Assembly (NCBI RefSeq): GCF_019320115.1
Contig: NC_089589.1
Coordinates: 24,247,273 to 24,311,272 of the forward strand
Length of the DNA: 64,000 nt
Reading direction: 5' to 3'
Origin: Miscanthus floridulus
Taxonomy: Eukaryota; Streptophyta; Magnoliopsida; Poales; Poaceae
In this document: piece after piece, positions 1-10,189 of the stretch
How the letters are laid out: each line of letters starts with the position of its first letter
How positions within the stretch are numbered: the first letter of the stretch is position 1
Program-made: the position numbers and the translations under genes
The notes under the pieces: generated by a model
What the model was told of the DNA's origin: nothing
The model's database searches: none
The model's input: only the letters and a program-made list of their open reading frames with translations

Positions 1-2605
1 CTTTTCCTGTGAAAAGTGTAGATGGTTATGATTCATTCATAACATTCACAGACGATTACTCTCGTTTTGGGTACATTTATCTAATTAAAGAAAGAACAGA
101 AGCGTTGGATAAATTCAAAATATTTAAAGCAGAAGTTGAAAATCAGCATGATTTAAAGATTAAGATAGTCAGGTCTGACCATGGGGGGAGTACTACGGTC
201 GGCATACCCCATATGGACAAGTTCCTGGACCTTTTGCAAGGTTCTTACAGGAGAATGGTATAGTCGCCCAGTATTCAACACTGGGTGAACCTCAGCAGAA
301 TGGAGTAGCTGAAAGGCATAACCGTACCCTGATGGATATGGTGCGTAGTATGATAAGTTACTCCACCTTACCGTTGAGTCTGTGGATGGAGGCGTTAAAA
401 ACCGCCATTCATATTCTCAATAGAGTACCAAGTAAGTCGGTGCCCAAAACACCGTATAAATTGTGGATAGGAAGAGTACCCTCACTAAAACACTTACGAG
501 TGTGGGGGAGTCCTGCTGAGGCTAAAGTATTTAACCCAAACATTGGGAAGTTAGATCCCAAAATAGTAAGTTGCCATTTCATTGGCTACCCAGAAAAGTC
601 AAAAGGTTTTCGTTTCTACTGTTCAGATAGACATACAAAGTTTATGGAAACAAGACACGCTATCTTTCTAGAGGATGAAATGATAAGGGGGAGCATGGTA
701 GCTCGAGAAATTAATCTTGAGGAGAAACGGGTGTATGCACCCACTCCGATGGTTCAGGAGCCATTTTTCGAGCTACCTGCTGCTGCTACCCCTACAACGC
801 AAGATGTTGTGGTGCCAGCACCTGTTGTTATTCCTCCTATGGCAACAATAAATGAGGATGAGGAACCCATGGTTCAGAATCCTACAGACCCTATTGCCAC
901 ACATGAGGGGGAGCAACAACAGCCTCAAACAGTAAATGTGCCAAATGTGGAGGCCCTTAGAAGGTCTCAAAGAGTTAGAAGATCAGCTATTTCTGATGAT
1001 TATGAAATCTATAATACTGAAGAGCTTCAAATGGAGGATGATCCCACCTCATTTGAAGAAGCCATGAGAAGTGATCATTCATCAAAGTGGCTTGAGGCCA
1101 TGGAAGATGAAATGAAATCAATGAATGCCAATAAAGTTTGGGATTTAGAGATAATTCCTAAAGGAGCCAAAACAGTCGGCTGTAAATGGGTCTACAAGAC
1201 AAAACTTGACTCTCAAGGGAATATAGAGAGATATAAAGCCTGACTTGTGGCAAAAGGCTTTACGCAAAAAGAAGGGATTGATTACAATGAGACCTTTTCT
1301 CCAGTCTCATGTAAAGATTCCTTCAGAATCATAATGGCATTAGTGGCACATTACGATCTAGAATTACATCAGATGGATGTAAAGACGGCATTTCTTAATG
1401 GAGACTTAGAGGAAAATGTCTACATGGCACAACCGAAAGTTTTTGTCATGGAAGGAAAAGAACGAATGGGATGCCGCCTAAAGAAATCTATTTATGGATT
1501 AAAACAAGCTTCAAGACAGTGGTACTTGAAGTTTGACCAGACAATAAAGAATTTTGGGTTTAAAGAGAATGTTGAGGACAATTGTGTCTATACAAAGTTT
1601 AAAAATGGGAAGTTTATCTTCCTTGTCTTGTATGTGGATGATATCCTACTTGCTAGTAGTGATGTCAATCTACTACTGGAGACAAAGAAGTTTTTGTCCT
1701 CAAAGTTTGATATGAAAGATCTTGGTGAAGCTTCGTTCGTTCTAGGGATCGAGATTCACCGAGATAGAAGTAAAGGGGTATTAGGACTGTCACAAAAGGC
1801 ATACATTGAAAAGATCTTAAAGAAATTCAGTATGCACAAATGTAGTCCCTCACCTGCTCCTATAGTCAAGGGCGACAGATATGGGGATTTTCAATGCCCC
1901 AGGAACCAATATGAGATCGATCAAATGAAAGTGGTTCCATATGCTTCAGCTGTCGGAAGCTTGCAATATGCTCAAGTATGCACGCGCCCTGACTTGGCAT
2001 TTGTTACTGGGTTACTTGGCAGATTCCAGAGCAATCCTGGAATAGAACACTGGAAATTGGTAAAGAAAGTCTTGCGTTATTTGCAAGGAACGAAAGGCCT
2101 CATGATGACGTATAGAAGATCTGATTCACTCCATATAGTGGGATATTCAGATTCTGATTATGCGGGAGATAATAGAAAATCCACGTCTGGATATGTGTTC
2201 ACTCTCGTAGGGGGAGCTATTTCATGGAAAAGCTCAAAGCAAACCGTCACTACATCATCCACAATGTATGCCGAGTTTGTAGCGTGTTATGAGGCAACGG
2301 GGCAAGTGAACTGGCTAAAGAAGTTCATACCCGATTTGAAAGTGGTTGACGACATCTATAGACCACTAAAGTTATACTGCGATAATAATCTAGCAGTACA
2401 GTATGCTCACAACAATAGGTCAAGTGGTGCTGCCAAACACATTGATATAAAGTATTATGTTGTGAATGATAGAGTCCGGGATCAAATGATAAGTCTTGAG
2501 CATATAAGTACCGAAAAGATGCTCGCGGATCCGCTTACAAAAGGCTTACCACCCAACGTGTTCAGAGAACATGTAGCCGGCATGGGTTTAAGGAAAAGCC
2601 TATGA
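1..2605 (+). pseudogene. Ty1/copia retrotransposon pol remnant (integrase, reverse transcriptase, RNase H)
   Basis: The window opens inside the integrase core of a copia-type polyprotein. Visible blocks in order are the first acidic integrase block (TDDYSR), the second (RSDHGG), the QQNGVAERHN block, the integrase C-terminal part, the reverse transcriptase with its YVDD active site at 1631-1642, and an RNase H ending near 2605. Integrase-RT-RNase H order is diagnostic of Ty1/copia rather than Ty3/gypsy. Two breaks make it non-coding. One base is missing in the G run at 183-188, which shifts the frame, and a TGA at 1241-1243 stands in the RT where relatives have arginine, a C-to-T change at a CpG. 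The rest of the RT/RNase H frame is open for 452 codons, so decay is limited. Gag, protease and the 5' LTR lie outside the window. Confidence 0.93.
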
Positions 2606-2793
2606 TTCCTGGACTATAAAGGGCCCAAAAGTTAAAGTGTCTATTTCAGATCAGAGACTGCACTGTAGCTGTTAAATCTATCGGCGATTGATCGTGACGA
2701 TGAAACATACTCTATGCATCATCTGTGAAGAAATGAGTAAGGAGAAAAGGATTGAAGTTTAAAGTTTAAAGATAAAAGTAATAGTGTGAGATC

Positions 2794-2804
2794 AAGGGGG
2801 AGAA
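2794..2804 (+). promoter_or_regulatory. Polypurine tract of the copia element
   Basis: A purine-only run (AAGGGGGAGAA) directly abuts the TG that opens the LTR at 2805. This is the expected position of the plus-strand priming site used in reverse transcription. Confidence 0.8.
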
Positions 2805-3308
2805 TGTTGGAATGATCTCTTAGCCAATAAGCCCAACGGCCTATTGGGCCTTGGTCACGCGCCCTGATCGGGGGCGCCCAACCCTACATGGTTGGTGGGC
2901 CCCCGTCACACTGCGCTATATAAAGTGGTGGGGGGCGGCGGCTCATAGTACGAGGTTCACCGTGAGCCACTCCGCCCCACCAACAAACCCTAAGTCCGAT
3001 CTAGTAAGGGTGCGCAGCCAGCGACGGGAAGACGCCACCGTCATCACCGTCGGCCTGACTGCACCGCTACTGCATCGCCGGACTTCACCAACTCTTCTCC
3101 AACCATCGCTGCCCGTGCGCAGAACATCACCGACCGAACGAGATGGCCGGATCCTCCTCGACGGCGCCCTCCGATGGTCTGTACACTCCCATCCACTCTT
3201 CTCTCTATATCACTCTGTAGTACTGTTCATTAGGTTTTCTACTTGTTCATCCCAAATACAAAGAACCACCCGACTAGATGCTACTCTAGGTGATCTCTTG
3301 ATCTAACA
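2805..3308 (+). mobile_element. 3' LTR of the copia retrotransposon
   Basis: The block begins TGTTGGA and ends TCTAACA, an imperfect inverted terminal pair with the canonical TG..CA ends, and is 504 bp long. It follows the polypurine tract directly. A TATA box (TATATAA) lies at 2917-2923. The 5 bases after it (ATACC, 3309-3313) should be the target duplication, but the upstream partner is outside the window. The 5' LTR is not visible, so its age cannot be estimated here. A GTG-initiated ORF across it is a shadow. Confidence 0.85.
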
Positions 3309-3309
3309 A

Positions 3310-4054
3310 TACCCGTAGGTGACCGTGCACGCGGAGCACCACGGCGGCGGCGGCGACGAGGAGGGCAACAGCCTGCCGCCCGCCGTGCGTATCGACGACC
3401 TCCCCGCGGCGTCGCGCTACGGGCTGCCCAAGGTCGACGTCGACTCGTCGGTCCCGTACTCCCAGCTCGGCATCACGCTGTGCGACGCGAACGGGAGGCT
3501 CCCCGTGCTGCGCGCCACCACGCCCTGGGGCGCCGCCGCCGCCGCGCAGTCCGTGTGGCAGGTCGGGCTCCACCGCGACTCCGGCTCCGGCTCCGGCGGC
3601 GTGAGCAGCCTGAGCGTGAGGGTGTTCGCGTATGCGCTGTTCGCCACCGGCGTGGTGTCCGCCAAGACCCGCAGCACCGGTGTCACGTGGGTGCGGGCTC
3701 TACCACCTCGGGTTCCTCCTCAAGGTCCTCACCGGCGGCGCGCGGCTGCCGGACACCAAGGAGGGGTTCCTGGCGTCGCTGAGAGCGTTCCTCGGCGACA
3801 GGGTGTTCGACGGGAGGTACGTGGCGGCGCGGCTGCCCAGGGATGTGAGCTTGAAGGGCCCTCTCACGCACACGGCGTCGCTGCTCGGTGCACCCGCGGC
3901 AACGGCGGAGAAGGAGCCGTGGCAGGCCGGGGAGAGGAGCCTTGTCGCGTGCCAGGTGTTCATGCGCCTCAAAGGGCTTTTCTTTGCGTGGGATGCTATA
4001 GACATGCATGCTGGCTGTATCCACGGCCTGCACTCACCCACGTCGTCGAGCTGA
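3310..4054 (+). pseudogene. CAF1-like (CCR4-associated factor 1) deadenylase pseudogene, 5' end cut by the copia insertion
   Basis: GC-rich coding-like sequence in two frames. The first (3319 to about 3690) holds a block resembling the plant CAF1 signature, with QLGITLCDANGRLP following a KVDVD stretch. The second (about 3690-4054) continues as GLYHLGFLLKVLTGG, RVFDGRYVA, and ends near QAGERSLVACQVFMRLK. CAF1 proteins are DEDD-type 3' exonucleases of the CCR4-NOT complex that shorten mRNA poly(A) tails. Here the N-terminal DTE(Y/F)PG block is missing, because the LTR ends exactly where it should be. A frame shift lies near 3690-3700. The Asp expected in the YDFGYL block is His and the one expected in the AGSDSL block is changed, so two catalytic acids are gone. 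It may already have been a diverged paralogue before insertion. Family assignment rests on recalled motif order. Confidence 0.6.
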
Positions 4055-4804
4055 TTATGTTGTACATTGTCTTCTTTTTTATTTACGACAAGATCATGTT
4101 GTACAATAGGATCTATTTGTCAATTGTACATTGTATCTAACTATATATAGGATACTATTTAAAAAAATTAGCACGAATGATGTGCAACTGATTTTGTCAA
4201 ATGTTGTGGTGGCCGCGGCTGCGGTCCCTCGCCATATGGCCATATGGGAATCAGTATAGGAGTAAATATGTAAATATGCCCCTGCGTTGCTAGGGTGTGT
4301 AATTAATTTTAAAATTTATTATTTTTATGTCTCTCCTCCATTGTTTCCAACTGAGAATTTGAATTTGACCCTTGTTTGGAAACTAACTTTTTGACTCTTG
4401 TTCTTGATAAACTCCATTATTTCTTGCCCTTCAATATATTTCTTTTGTAGAATCGCACAATGTGTGCTTAGCTTTTCAATAAATATGCAATTGTAATCAA
4501 GCACGTTCATATCATGGTCGTGCTGAAATAATAGTATAGCGTCACGTGCTGTGGCTTCACATGCATCATCTTTGTTTGTTCCTCCGGACGACAATCCACA
4601 CAACAATTTGGACCATATCTTCAGCTTAATTAGACCTGAGCATTTTGCGAGCCGAGCCGGGACAAATAAAAGCCCAGTTATTTTGGGCCGAAATAATCCC
4701 GTCCATGACCATCCCACCGGGGCGAGTCGGACCTTTTTTCGGGCCGGGCCCAGGCCTAGGCGGGCCATTGAAGTTTATAGCGTAAAACAGCTAAAATAAA
4801 TATT
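4055..4804. other. Intergenic, no supported gene
   Basis: The left part is AT-rich. From about 4630 to 4790 there is a GC-rich stretch full of GGGCC/GGCCC words, resembling the subterminal part of a grass hAT element, but I see no clean terminal repeat or target duplication. A 147-codon open frame on the minus strand (4325-4768) has no recognisable motif and spans both compositions, so I do not call it a gene. Confidence 0.4.
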
Positions 4805-4920
4805 TTGGGCCAACACCCAACACCCAAGCGACGTATACAGAAATGCCCTTGCATATGTTTGTCTCTCCCACTTTGGTCTCTTGGCGCTTTGAGCATCTGG
4901 TTTGTCCTTGTGCCTCCCAG

Positions 4921-5203
4921 TAGGGATGAAAACAGATCGGATACGGACGGATATCACCGATATTACAATTGTTTTTATATTTCTGTCCGGATTCGGATTT
5001 GAATACGGATAGTGTCAACTATGTCGGATAGGATACGATTGGATATCGACATCATAAATATGCGATTTGAGTATTCAGATATGGATACGGTATCGGATAT
5101 TGGATATTGGATATCCAGACTCGGATACAGACAGATCTCAACCCCTCTAAACAGATTCGGTTTCGAATACGGTCGGAAAATATCCGTACCGTTTTCATCC
5201 CTA
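4921..5203. mobile_element. hAT-type MITE inserted 41 bp upstream of the DMP-A TATA box
   Basis: A 283-bp element with 13-bp perfect terminal inverted repeats TAGGGATGAAAAC, filled with GGATAT/ATATCC words. It is flanked by CCTCCCAG (4913-4920) and CCTGCCAG (5204-5211), an 8-bp target duplication with one mismatch, as expected for hAT transposition. Unit B at 6675-6690 shows the uninterrupted site. The element has no coding capacity. Confidence 0.9.
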
Positions 5204-5244
5204 CCTGCCAGGCTGCCAGCCTGCTACCCGGGCGCTGTGCTGTG

Positions 5245-5251
5245 TATAAAA
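5245..5251 (+). promoter_or_regulatory. TATA box of DMP copy A
   Basis: TATAAAA lies 45 bp upstream of the ATG at 5296, implying a very short 5' leader. The same box and spacing occur in copy B. Confidence 0.75.
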
Positions 5252-5295
5252 GGGGCATGCAGCATGGATACACTTACACACACGTCGACCCGACC

Positions 5296-5706
5296 ATGGC
5301 CTCTACCTCAACCTCTACTACTACTCCTAACCAATTGGACTCCAAGAATGGTAATGGCCCCAAGAGCAATACTACTAACCAGCCGTCCAAGTCCATTGAC
5401 GACGACTCCAAGAAGAAACGGCCGATCTTCAGCAAGTCGCTGGGGACGGCGGCGGGGCTGTCGAAGCTCCTGCCGACCGGCACCACGCTGGCCTTCCAGA
5501 CGATGGCGCCGTCCTTCACCAGGGGCGGCGCGTGCGAGGACCACGACGTCAACTTCGCCTTCACCTGCGGGCTCATCGTCTTCCTCACGCTGCTCACCGC
5601 GGCGCTCAACTTCACCGACAGCGTCCAGGGCAAGGACGGCAACACCCACTACGGTATTGTGGTGTTGAGAGTGTGGAATAAAATCTATTTTGTACCCAGA
5701 TGCTGA
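5296..5706 (+). pseudogene. DUF679/DMP membrane protein copy A, truncated by internal deletion
   Basis: The ATG at 5296 has a good context (ACCATGG) and matches the start of copy B. The first 120 codons reproduce the first half of DUF679 domain 1 of copy B, with 9 extra residues (a Ser/Thr stretch then PNQL) near the N terminus. The match stops after THYG. The sequence then jumps to what lies downstream of the stop codon in copy B (about 20085), adding 16 unrelated codons and a stop. About 1.4 kb is missing, with ACGG shared at both breakpoints. A peptide of 136 residues with about two hydrophobic segments would result, lacking the last two helices of the first domain and all of the second. 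Functional loss is likely. Confidence 0.88.
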
Positions 5707-6348
5707 GACTACTCTGGAGTACGTAGCATGCATTATTAGTATTGTTCCTTTATGGAGTTCAATTATATTCACTCTTAATACCAATGTGGGATTTAGTTTT
5801 AATGACCCAAATAGTAGGTTTGTGAACCAAACGTACGTGGAACCAAAGGCATGTGATCTACTAGTAGAAATGTACTAGTGTGCAGTGTCTTCCTCAGAAT
5901 AAATAAAGACTGCCGGAATAATGTAAGGCTACTTTTGTCTGTCCCTTGGATGCCTGAAACCTTATCGCTGTTCCACGATCGGTGGCGTGAAGTGCACTGT
6001 TGTTCGTCCCGGTCTCCACTCTTGTACATTATTTGTACTATACCATGGTAGGGTGTTGAGAGCATGGAACAAATCAAATCTGTGTCCAGATTAATACTTG
6101 GTGAAATTCAGTAGGTTTTTTTTATATATACTGATGAATCGTGGATCCAAATAATGCATGTTTCAATAGAATCTTAGCTGCCTCTCTATCTCTCTCTATT
6201 CGTCTCTCTCTACCATGTTCGTCTCTTAGCAACCATGTTCCATGAAGGAAACAGGAATGTGGAATGAAAACGCGCGTACCAGGTTGGTGACGGGCTTGTA
6301 CGTGGAGCCTCTCGCTGCCGGTACTTGGCCTAATTCCCAAGCGACGTA

Positions 6349-6539
6349 GGGCTTCTTTGGCACGGCTTATGCCGGCTTCGGCTTTATCTATTTTGCGTAA
6401 ATCGAGACACTGTAGCGTGAAGCCATTTTATAAGGCGGGGTTAAAATGAACTAGAAGCCGAAAAAAGCCAGTTTTTCTGGCTTCACCGGCTTTGACTTCA
6501 CCGGTGAAGCCGTTTTGGATGAGCCGTGCCAAAGAGGCT
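6349..6539. mobile_element. MITE with TTTGGCACGGCT inverted termini
   Basis: A short element whose ends (CTTCTTTGGCACGGCT on the left, AGCCGTGCCAAAGAGG on the right) are inverted repeats, with internal GCTTC/GAAGC palindromic words. GTA occurs at both borders and could be a 3-bp target duplication. It lies exactly at the junction between units A and B. Superfamily uncertain (hAT or PIF/Harbinger). Confidence 0.65.
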
Positions 6540-6691
6540 GTAAAAAGTAGTGGGCTTATTGGCCCCAGTACTTGACCCAACACCCAAGCGACGTATACAG
6601 AAATGCCCTTGCATATATTTGTCGCTCCCACTTTGGTCTCTTGGCGCTTTGAGCATCCGGTTCCTGGTCCTTGTGCCTGCCAGGCTGCCAG
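6540..6691 (+). repeat. DMP tandem unit B, left piece
   Basis: Matches the upstream flank of unit A, starting with the shared text around GACCCAACACCCAAGCGACG, and continues across CACTA element 1 at 18282. Bases 6689-6691 (CAG) are the left target duplication of that element. Confidence 0.85.
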
Positions 6692-6702
6692 CACTACCGG
6701 AC

Positions 6703-7262
6703 TCCCGGCCTTTGCCGAGAGCCCGAAGCTCTCGGCAAAGACGAGTTGACGCTCGGCAAACTATTTGCCGAGAGCAGCTCTCGGCAAAGAACCGTCGGCA
6801 AAATATCTACCGGCAAAGGATTCTTTGCCGAGAGCCCCTCTCGGCAAAATATTTACCGAGAGTAATCTCAAGGCTCTCGGCAAACTCTAGCTCTCGGCAA
6901 ACTGGCGCGCCCTGGTAACGCCCCAAACGACCGCTAACGGTGACAGCTTCTTTACCGAGAGCGACCGTCGGCAAAGAACTTCTTTGCCGAGAGCGACCGC
7001 CGGCAAAGAACTTCTTTGCCGAGAGCGACCTTCGGCAAAGAATTGTTAAAAAAAAGATTTGCGGCAGAGGCGGTGTTCAAAAAAAAATATAGGTTTGCCG
7101 AGAGCCGACCATCAAGCTCTCGGCAAAGAGTCATATTTGCCGAGAGTCGACCACCAAGCTGGCTCTCGGCAAAGAGTCATATTTGCCGAGAGTCGACCAC
7201 CAAGCTAGCTCTCGGCAAAGAGGCAGATTTGCCGAGAGCCCTACTCTCGGCAAAGAGTCCAG
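6703..7262. repeat. Left subterminal repeat cluster of CACTA element 1
   Basis: Many copies of TTTGCCGAGAG and its complement CTCTCGGCAAA, mostly arranged as back-to-back pairs 10-40 bp apart that could form hairpins. In En/Spm such arrays are the binding sites of the second element protein (TNPA). Spacers are GC-variable, and two longer near-copies of about 50 bp occur at 7090-7235. Confidence 0.9.
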
Positions 7263-7516
7263 AGAGCATTTTTTTTGTTTTTCAGAGCATTTTTTTATTT
7301 TTGTTTATATTTCCAGCTTCAACAACACATATTTCACAAATATAACACATCATCCACATCACATATATCACAAATATGTCATCCACATCATATGTCTCAC
7401 ATTATAATCCATCTAAACATCTCAAATCCAACGACACATGTCCATCTCAAAGTGCTAAGTTCATCTCACACAAGTTCATGTCACAAAGTGCTAATACATG
7501 ATGAAGAACAACAGGC

Positions 7517-10063
7517 TCACCCCCAAGGCTCCCACCCTCCTGACGGCGGCTGCTGCTGCGGCGGAAGGTGTGGATACGGCTGGTACCCCGACCCTCCCGA
7601 CGGCTGCTGATGCGGCGGAAGTTGTGGATACGGTTGGTGCCACGACCCTCCCGACGACGGCTGCTCAGGCACATCATTCGAACCCGCCGATTGATTCTGC
7701 ACAAAGGAGAATAAAAATTAGTAATTATAGTAATACTAAGGCATATAATTGTAATCTAAGCGTAGACAAGTCAAAATTTGCAGAACTAGGTATAAAATTG
7801 TAATCTAAGCCTAGACACATCAAAATTTCGGCAGCACTTCCCCTGCACGGTGGGGTTTCCAAAACCTGCAAGAAAACCAACGGCACGATGGCCGCCCACC
7901 ACATATCAACGGCACGATGGCCGGCACACATATATATCAATGGCACGAAGGCCTCCCATCACATCAACGGCACGATGGCCAACATGTACAGTAAAGAGCT
8001 TTTGTTAGAGAAGTTGAACTCACGTATGAGTAAGGTGGGTATGGGTAAGGCGGTGGAGGAGCGAACAGCTCTAGTGGCGCTGGACGACCCATCGTGACGC
8101 CAAGACTTGCCACGTACTGAGCCAAGGCGTCAAACCTCGCCCGCTCGGCCTCCCACCTCTGTCGCTCGGCCTCCCGCTCCCTCTGTCGCTCTTCCTCCAC
8201 CCTAGCCTTATGCTCCTCGAGCGCATGCACCTGAGCCTATAATTTTTCACCGCATTGTTACAAGCAATTTCGAGGAATGTAAAACCAATGAACGACGAAT
8301 AAAACAGAAATAACCTGTAGTGCTGCCACACGATGCGTCGAAGTGTCCTGCCTTGGGCGTATGGGCACGCTACCGCTCGTGCTGCTTGTCCGGACCTGTG
8401 AGAGAGTGGGAGTGGTGTGCGGGTCGAGCGTGCTGTTGCCGATGAGGTACCGCCCATGCTTCTTGCCTCCTCCCACCCTCATGACGATGTCGCCGTCAAT
8501 GTCCGCGGTGTGCGGATCCCAGTCTGCCCCATGGACTCCCCTTGCCGCCTCGGTGTACTGACTGATGCGCTCGGGGATGCTCTCATTGGTGAACGACTCG
8601 GCTGGGTCGTCCGGGTTCCAGTTGATGTTGTCTGTCGCCTTGCCCTTGTGGGCCAGAACCCATGACTTGAGCTCTCCGCATGGCTGGTTTTGATGTGCAG
8701 CCGACTGCGAGAAAAACAACAAGACGATTATAAATCATGCAGGAATAAACGTCTGAAAGAATAAATGAAGCTACACCAAGTCACGTACCCATCTAGCCCC
8801 GAATTCGTGGATGTTAAGGTTGCCCTGGTGGTGTGATACACCTGGCATCAGCAAACGTCGTTCCCGGAGGACGGTGTGGTTATCCGCCCAATTGCCACTC
8901 ACCCACCTGTCGACCATCATCTGCCAGGCCCGCGTTTTATTGGCGCACCAGCCTAGGAGGCACCTGTACGACATCAAGTACATTGACAGATATAAGAACA
9001 ATTCAAGCCTACCCAATCTCAGAAGAAATCAATATTGATGTTGTATATTTACCTTCAGGTACTGCTCTTTGGTCAGATGCATTAATCTTGCATCTTCTTT
9101 CTTTACCTTCCGTTGCTCGTAGACGGCACAGTAATCGATGATGGCCTGGAGCCGCGCCTCGTAATGCATGTCTGAGATGCGACCTCTAAAAGATTTGGCC
9201 GCCGCCTTGGCCGCCCTCGCCTCGTAGCCCTCGGCGCATTTGAAGAAGTCCTGCATATAGAAAAGATGTATCAATACACTGGTTCAAGAAACTCTAGCGA
9301 ATGCAATGTATTGAGCAAAGTAGTGGGAGGAAGACTTACCCAAAACTCGCACATAACCCGCTCCGCCACGCTTTCATACGTGCGGCCCGTCTCGTCCTCC
9401 GCATCAGGGGCGGCGACGTAGTGCTCGTACGTGTAGGCCGGCTCCAGAGCTTCGGCGTAGCGAACCAAGCCTGGGAAGTGTTCCCTACAGAGAAGACCCA
9501 GGATGCCATTGGGCAACCTTTTGTGAGCACCTGGGACCATGACCTTCCAAGACCTGCGTAAGTGATTAAGAAAAAACTGTTAGTTTCCATTGTGATTCTA
9601 TCATATGTAGGAGCGAAAAAAAATGTAAAAGTTACGTACTTTTGCCCAACGGGTCGAATGACCGGGCGTAGAGCCTCAGGTATCGGCCGCTCAGGTAGGC
9701 TCGCCGGACCTCGTTGGTAGACACCCGAGGTTCCGGTGGAACTGGAACCGCCTGCCTCGGCGTCCTGCTCGTCCTCCCGCTCCTCCTGCTCGTCCAGCTG
9801 CTCGGCCTCCTGCTCGGCCTGCAGCTCGTCCTCTCCCTGCTGAGCCTGCTCGTCCACCTGCTCTTCCTCCCGCTCCTCCTCGGGCTCTGGTGCTGCTGCT
9901 GCTGCAGGCTGAGGCGGTGGCAGCCCTAGGCCTCCTCCCGGCCGCCCTCCTCCTCCTCCCCTGAGGTGGTGCCGACCCCCCTAGCTTCACCTGAGGGCGC
10001 TGGTGTACTGCCCCCCGTGTCGTAAAGCGACCTGACCGCCCGCAAAGCTCTGCGGCCCGCCAT
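7517..10063 (-). pseudogene. CACTA second gene (Ptta/En/Spm-like), seven exons, element 1
   Basis: Best model: exons 10063-9640, 9553-9340, 9250-9053, 8963-8789, 8704-8315, 8236-8024, 7696-7517, all with GT..AG borders and matching the gene at 21207-23404 exon by exon. The exons encode an acidic, glutamate-rich start; a block ending VIRPVGQK; LPNGILGLLCREHFPG; a basic Lys/Arg-rich block; HHQGNLN; GGGKKHGRYLIG; a coiled coil of Glu/Arg heptads; and a Pro/Gln-rich tail with repeated PSGGS..QPYP..LPP units. The HHQG..GKKHGR order fits the plant Ptta/En/Spm probable-transposase family. By position and by analogy with En/Spm TNPA it may bind the subterminal repeats; that is inference. The frame changes inside the acidic tract of exon 1, and one extra base sits at the exon 3/4 join. 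Confidence 0.78.
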
Positions 10064-10189
10064 CTTTGCACAATCACCTACAAGACATAAACAATAAGAT
10101 CGGATTAGATGGATCATAAAAAAGACATTATTATAAAGAGATGCAAAATAAATAAAGCATAATTAAAAAATAACATAATATTACATGTA

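Larger units (their letters stand above)
4805..6348 (+). repeat. DMP tandem unit A
   Basis: First of three tandem units. The same sequence recurs in unit B (6580-6691, 18282-20389, 29960-30272) and in part in unit C (36698-36722, 36845-36908, 38100-38575). It contains the upstream flank, TATA box, a truncated DUF679 gene, and a 3' flank (5707-6348) of AT-rich sequence with the stretch GTAGGGTGTTGAGAGCATGG and a CT-rich block near 6185. Because unit A lacks both CACTA elements of unit B, it serves as the empty-site reference for them. It carries its own hAT MITE upstream of the TATA box and an internal deletion in the gene. Confidence 0.85.

Noticed and set aside
3286..4041. Minus-strand and alternate-frame ORFs over the CAF1-like region
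   Set aside because: Shadows of GC-rich coding sequence; the plus strand carries the recognisable CAF1 blocks.
4325..4768. 147-codon minus-strand frame
   Set aside because: No recognisable motif, spans two regions of different composition, no conserved partner in the other units.
6703..7262. Regularly spaced short repeats that look CRISPR-like
   Set aside because: Repeats are in both orientations with variable spacers at transposon ends in a plant genome; they are CACTA subterminal sites.
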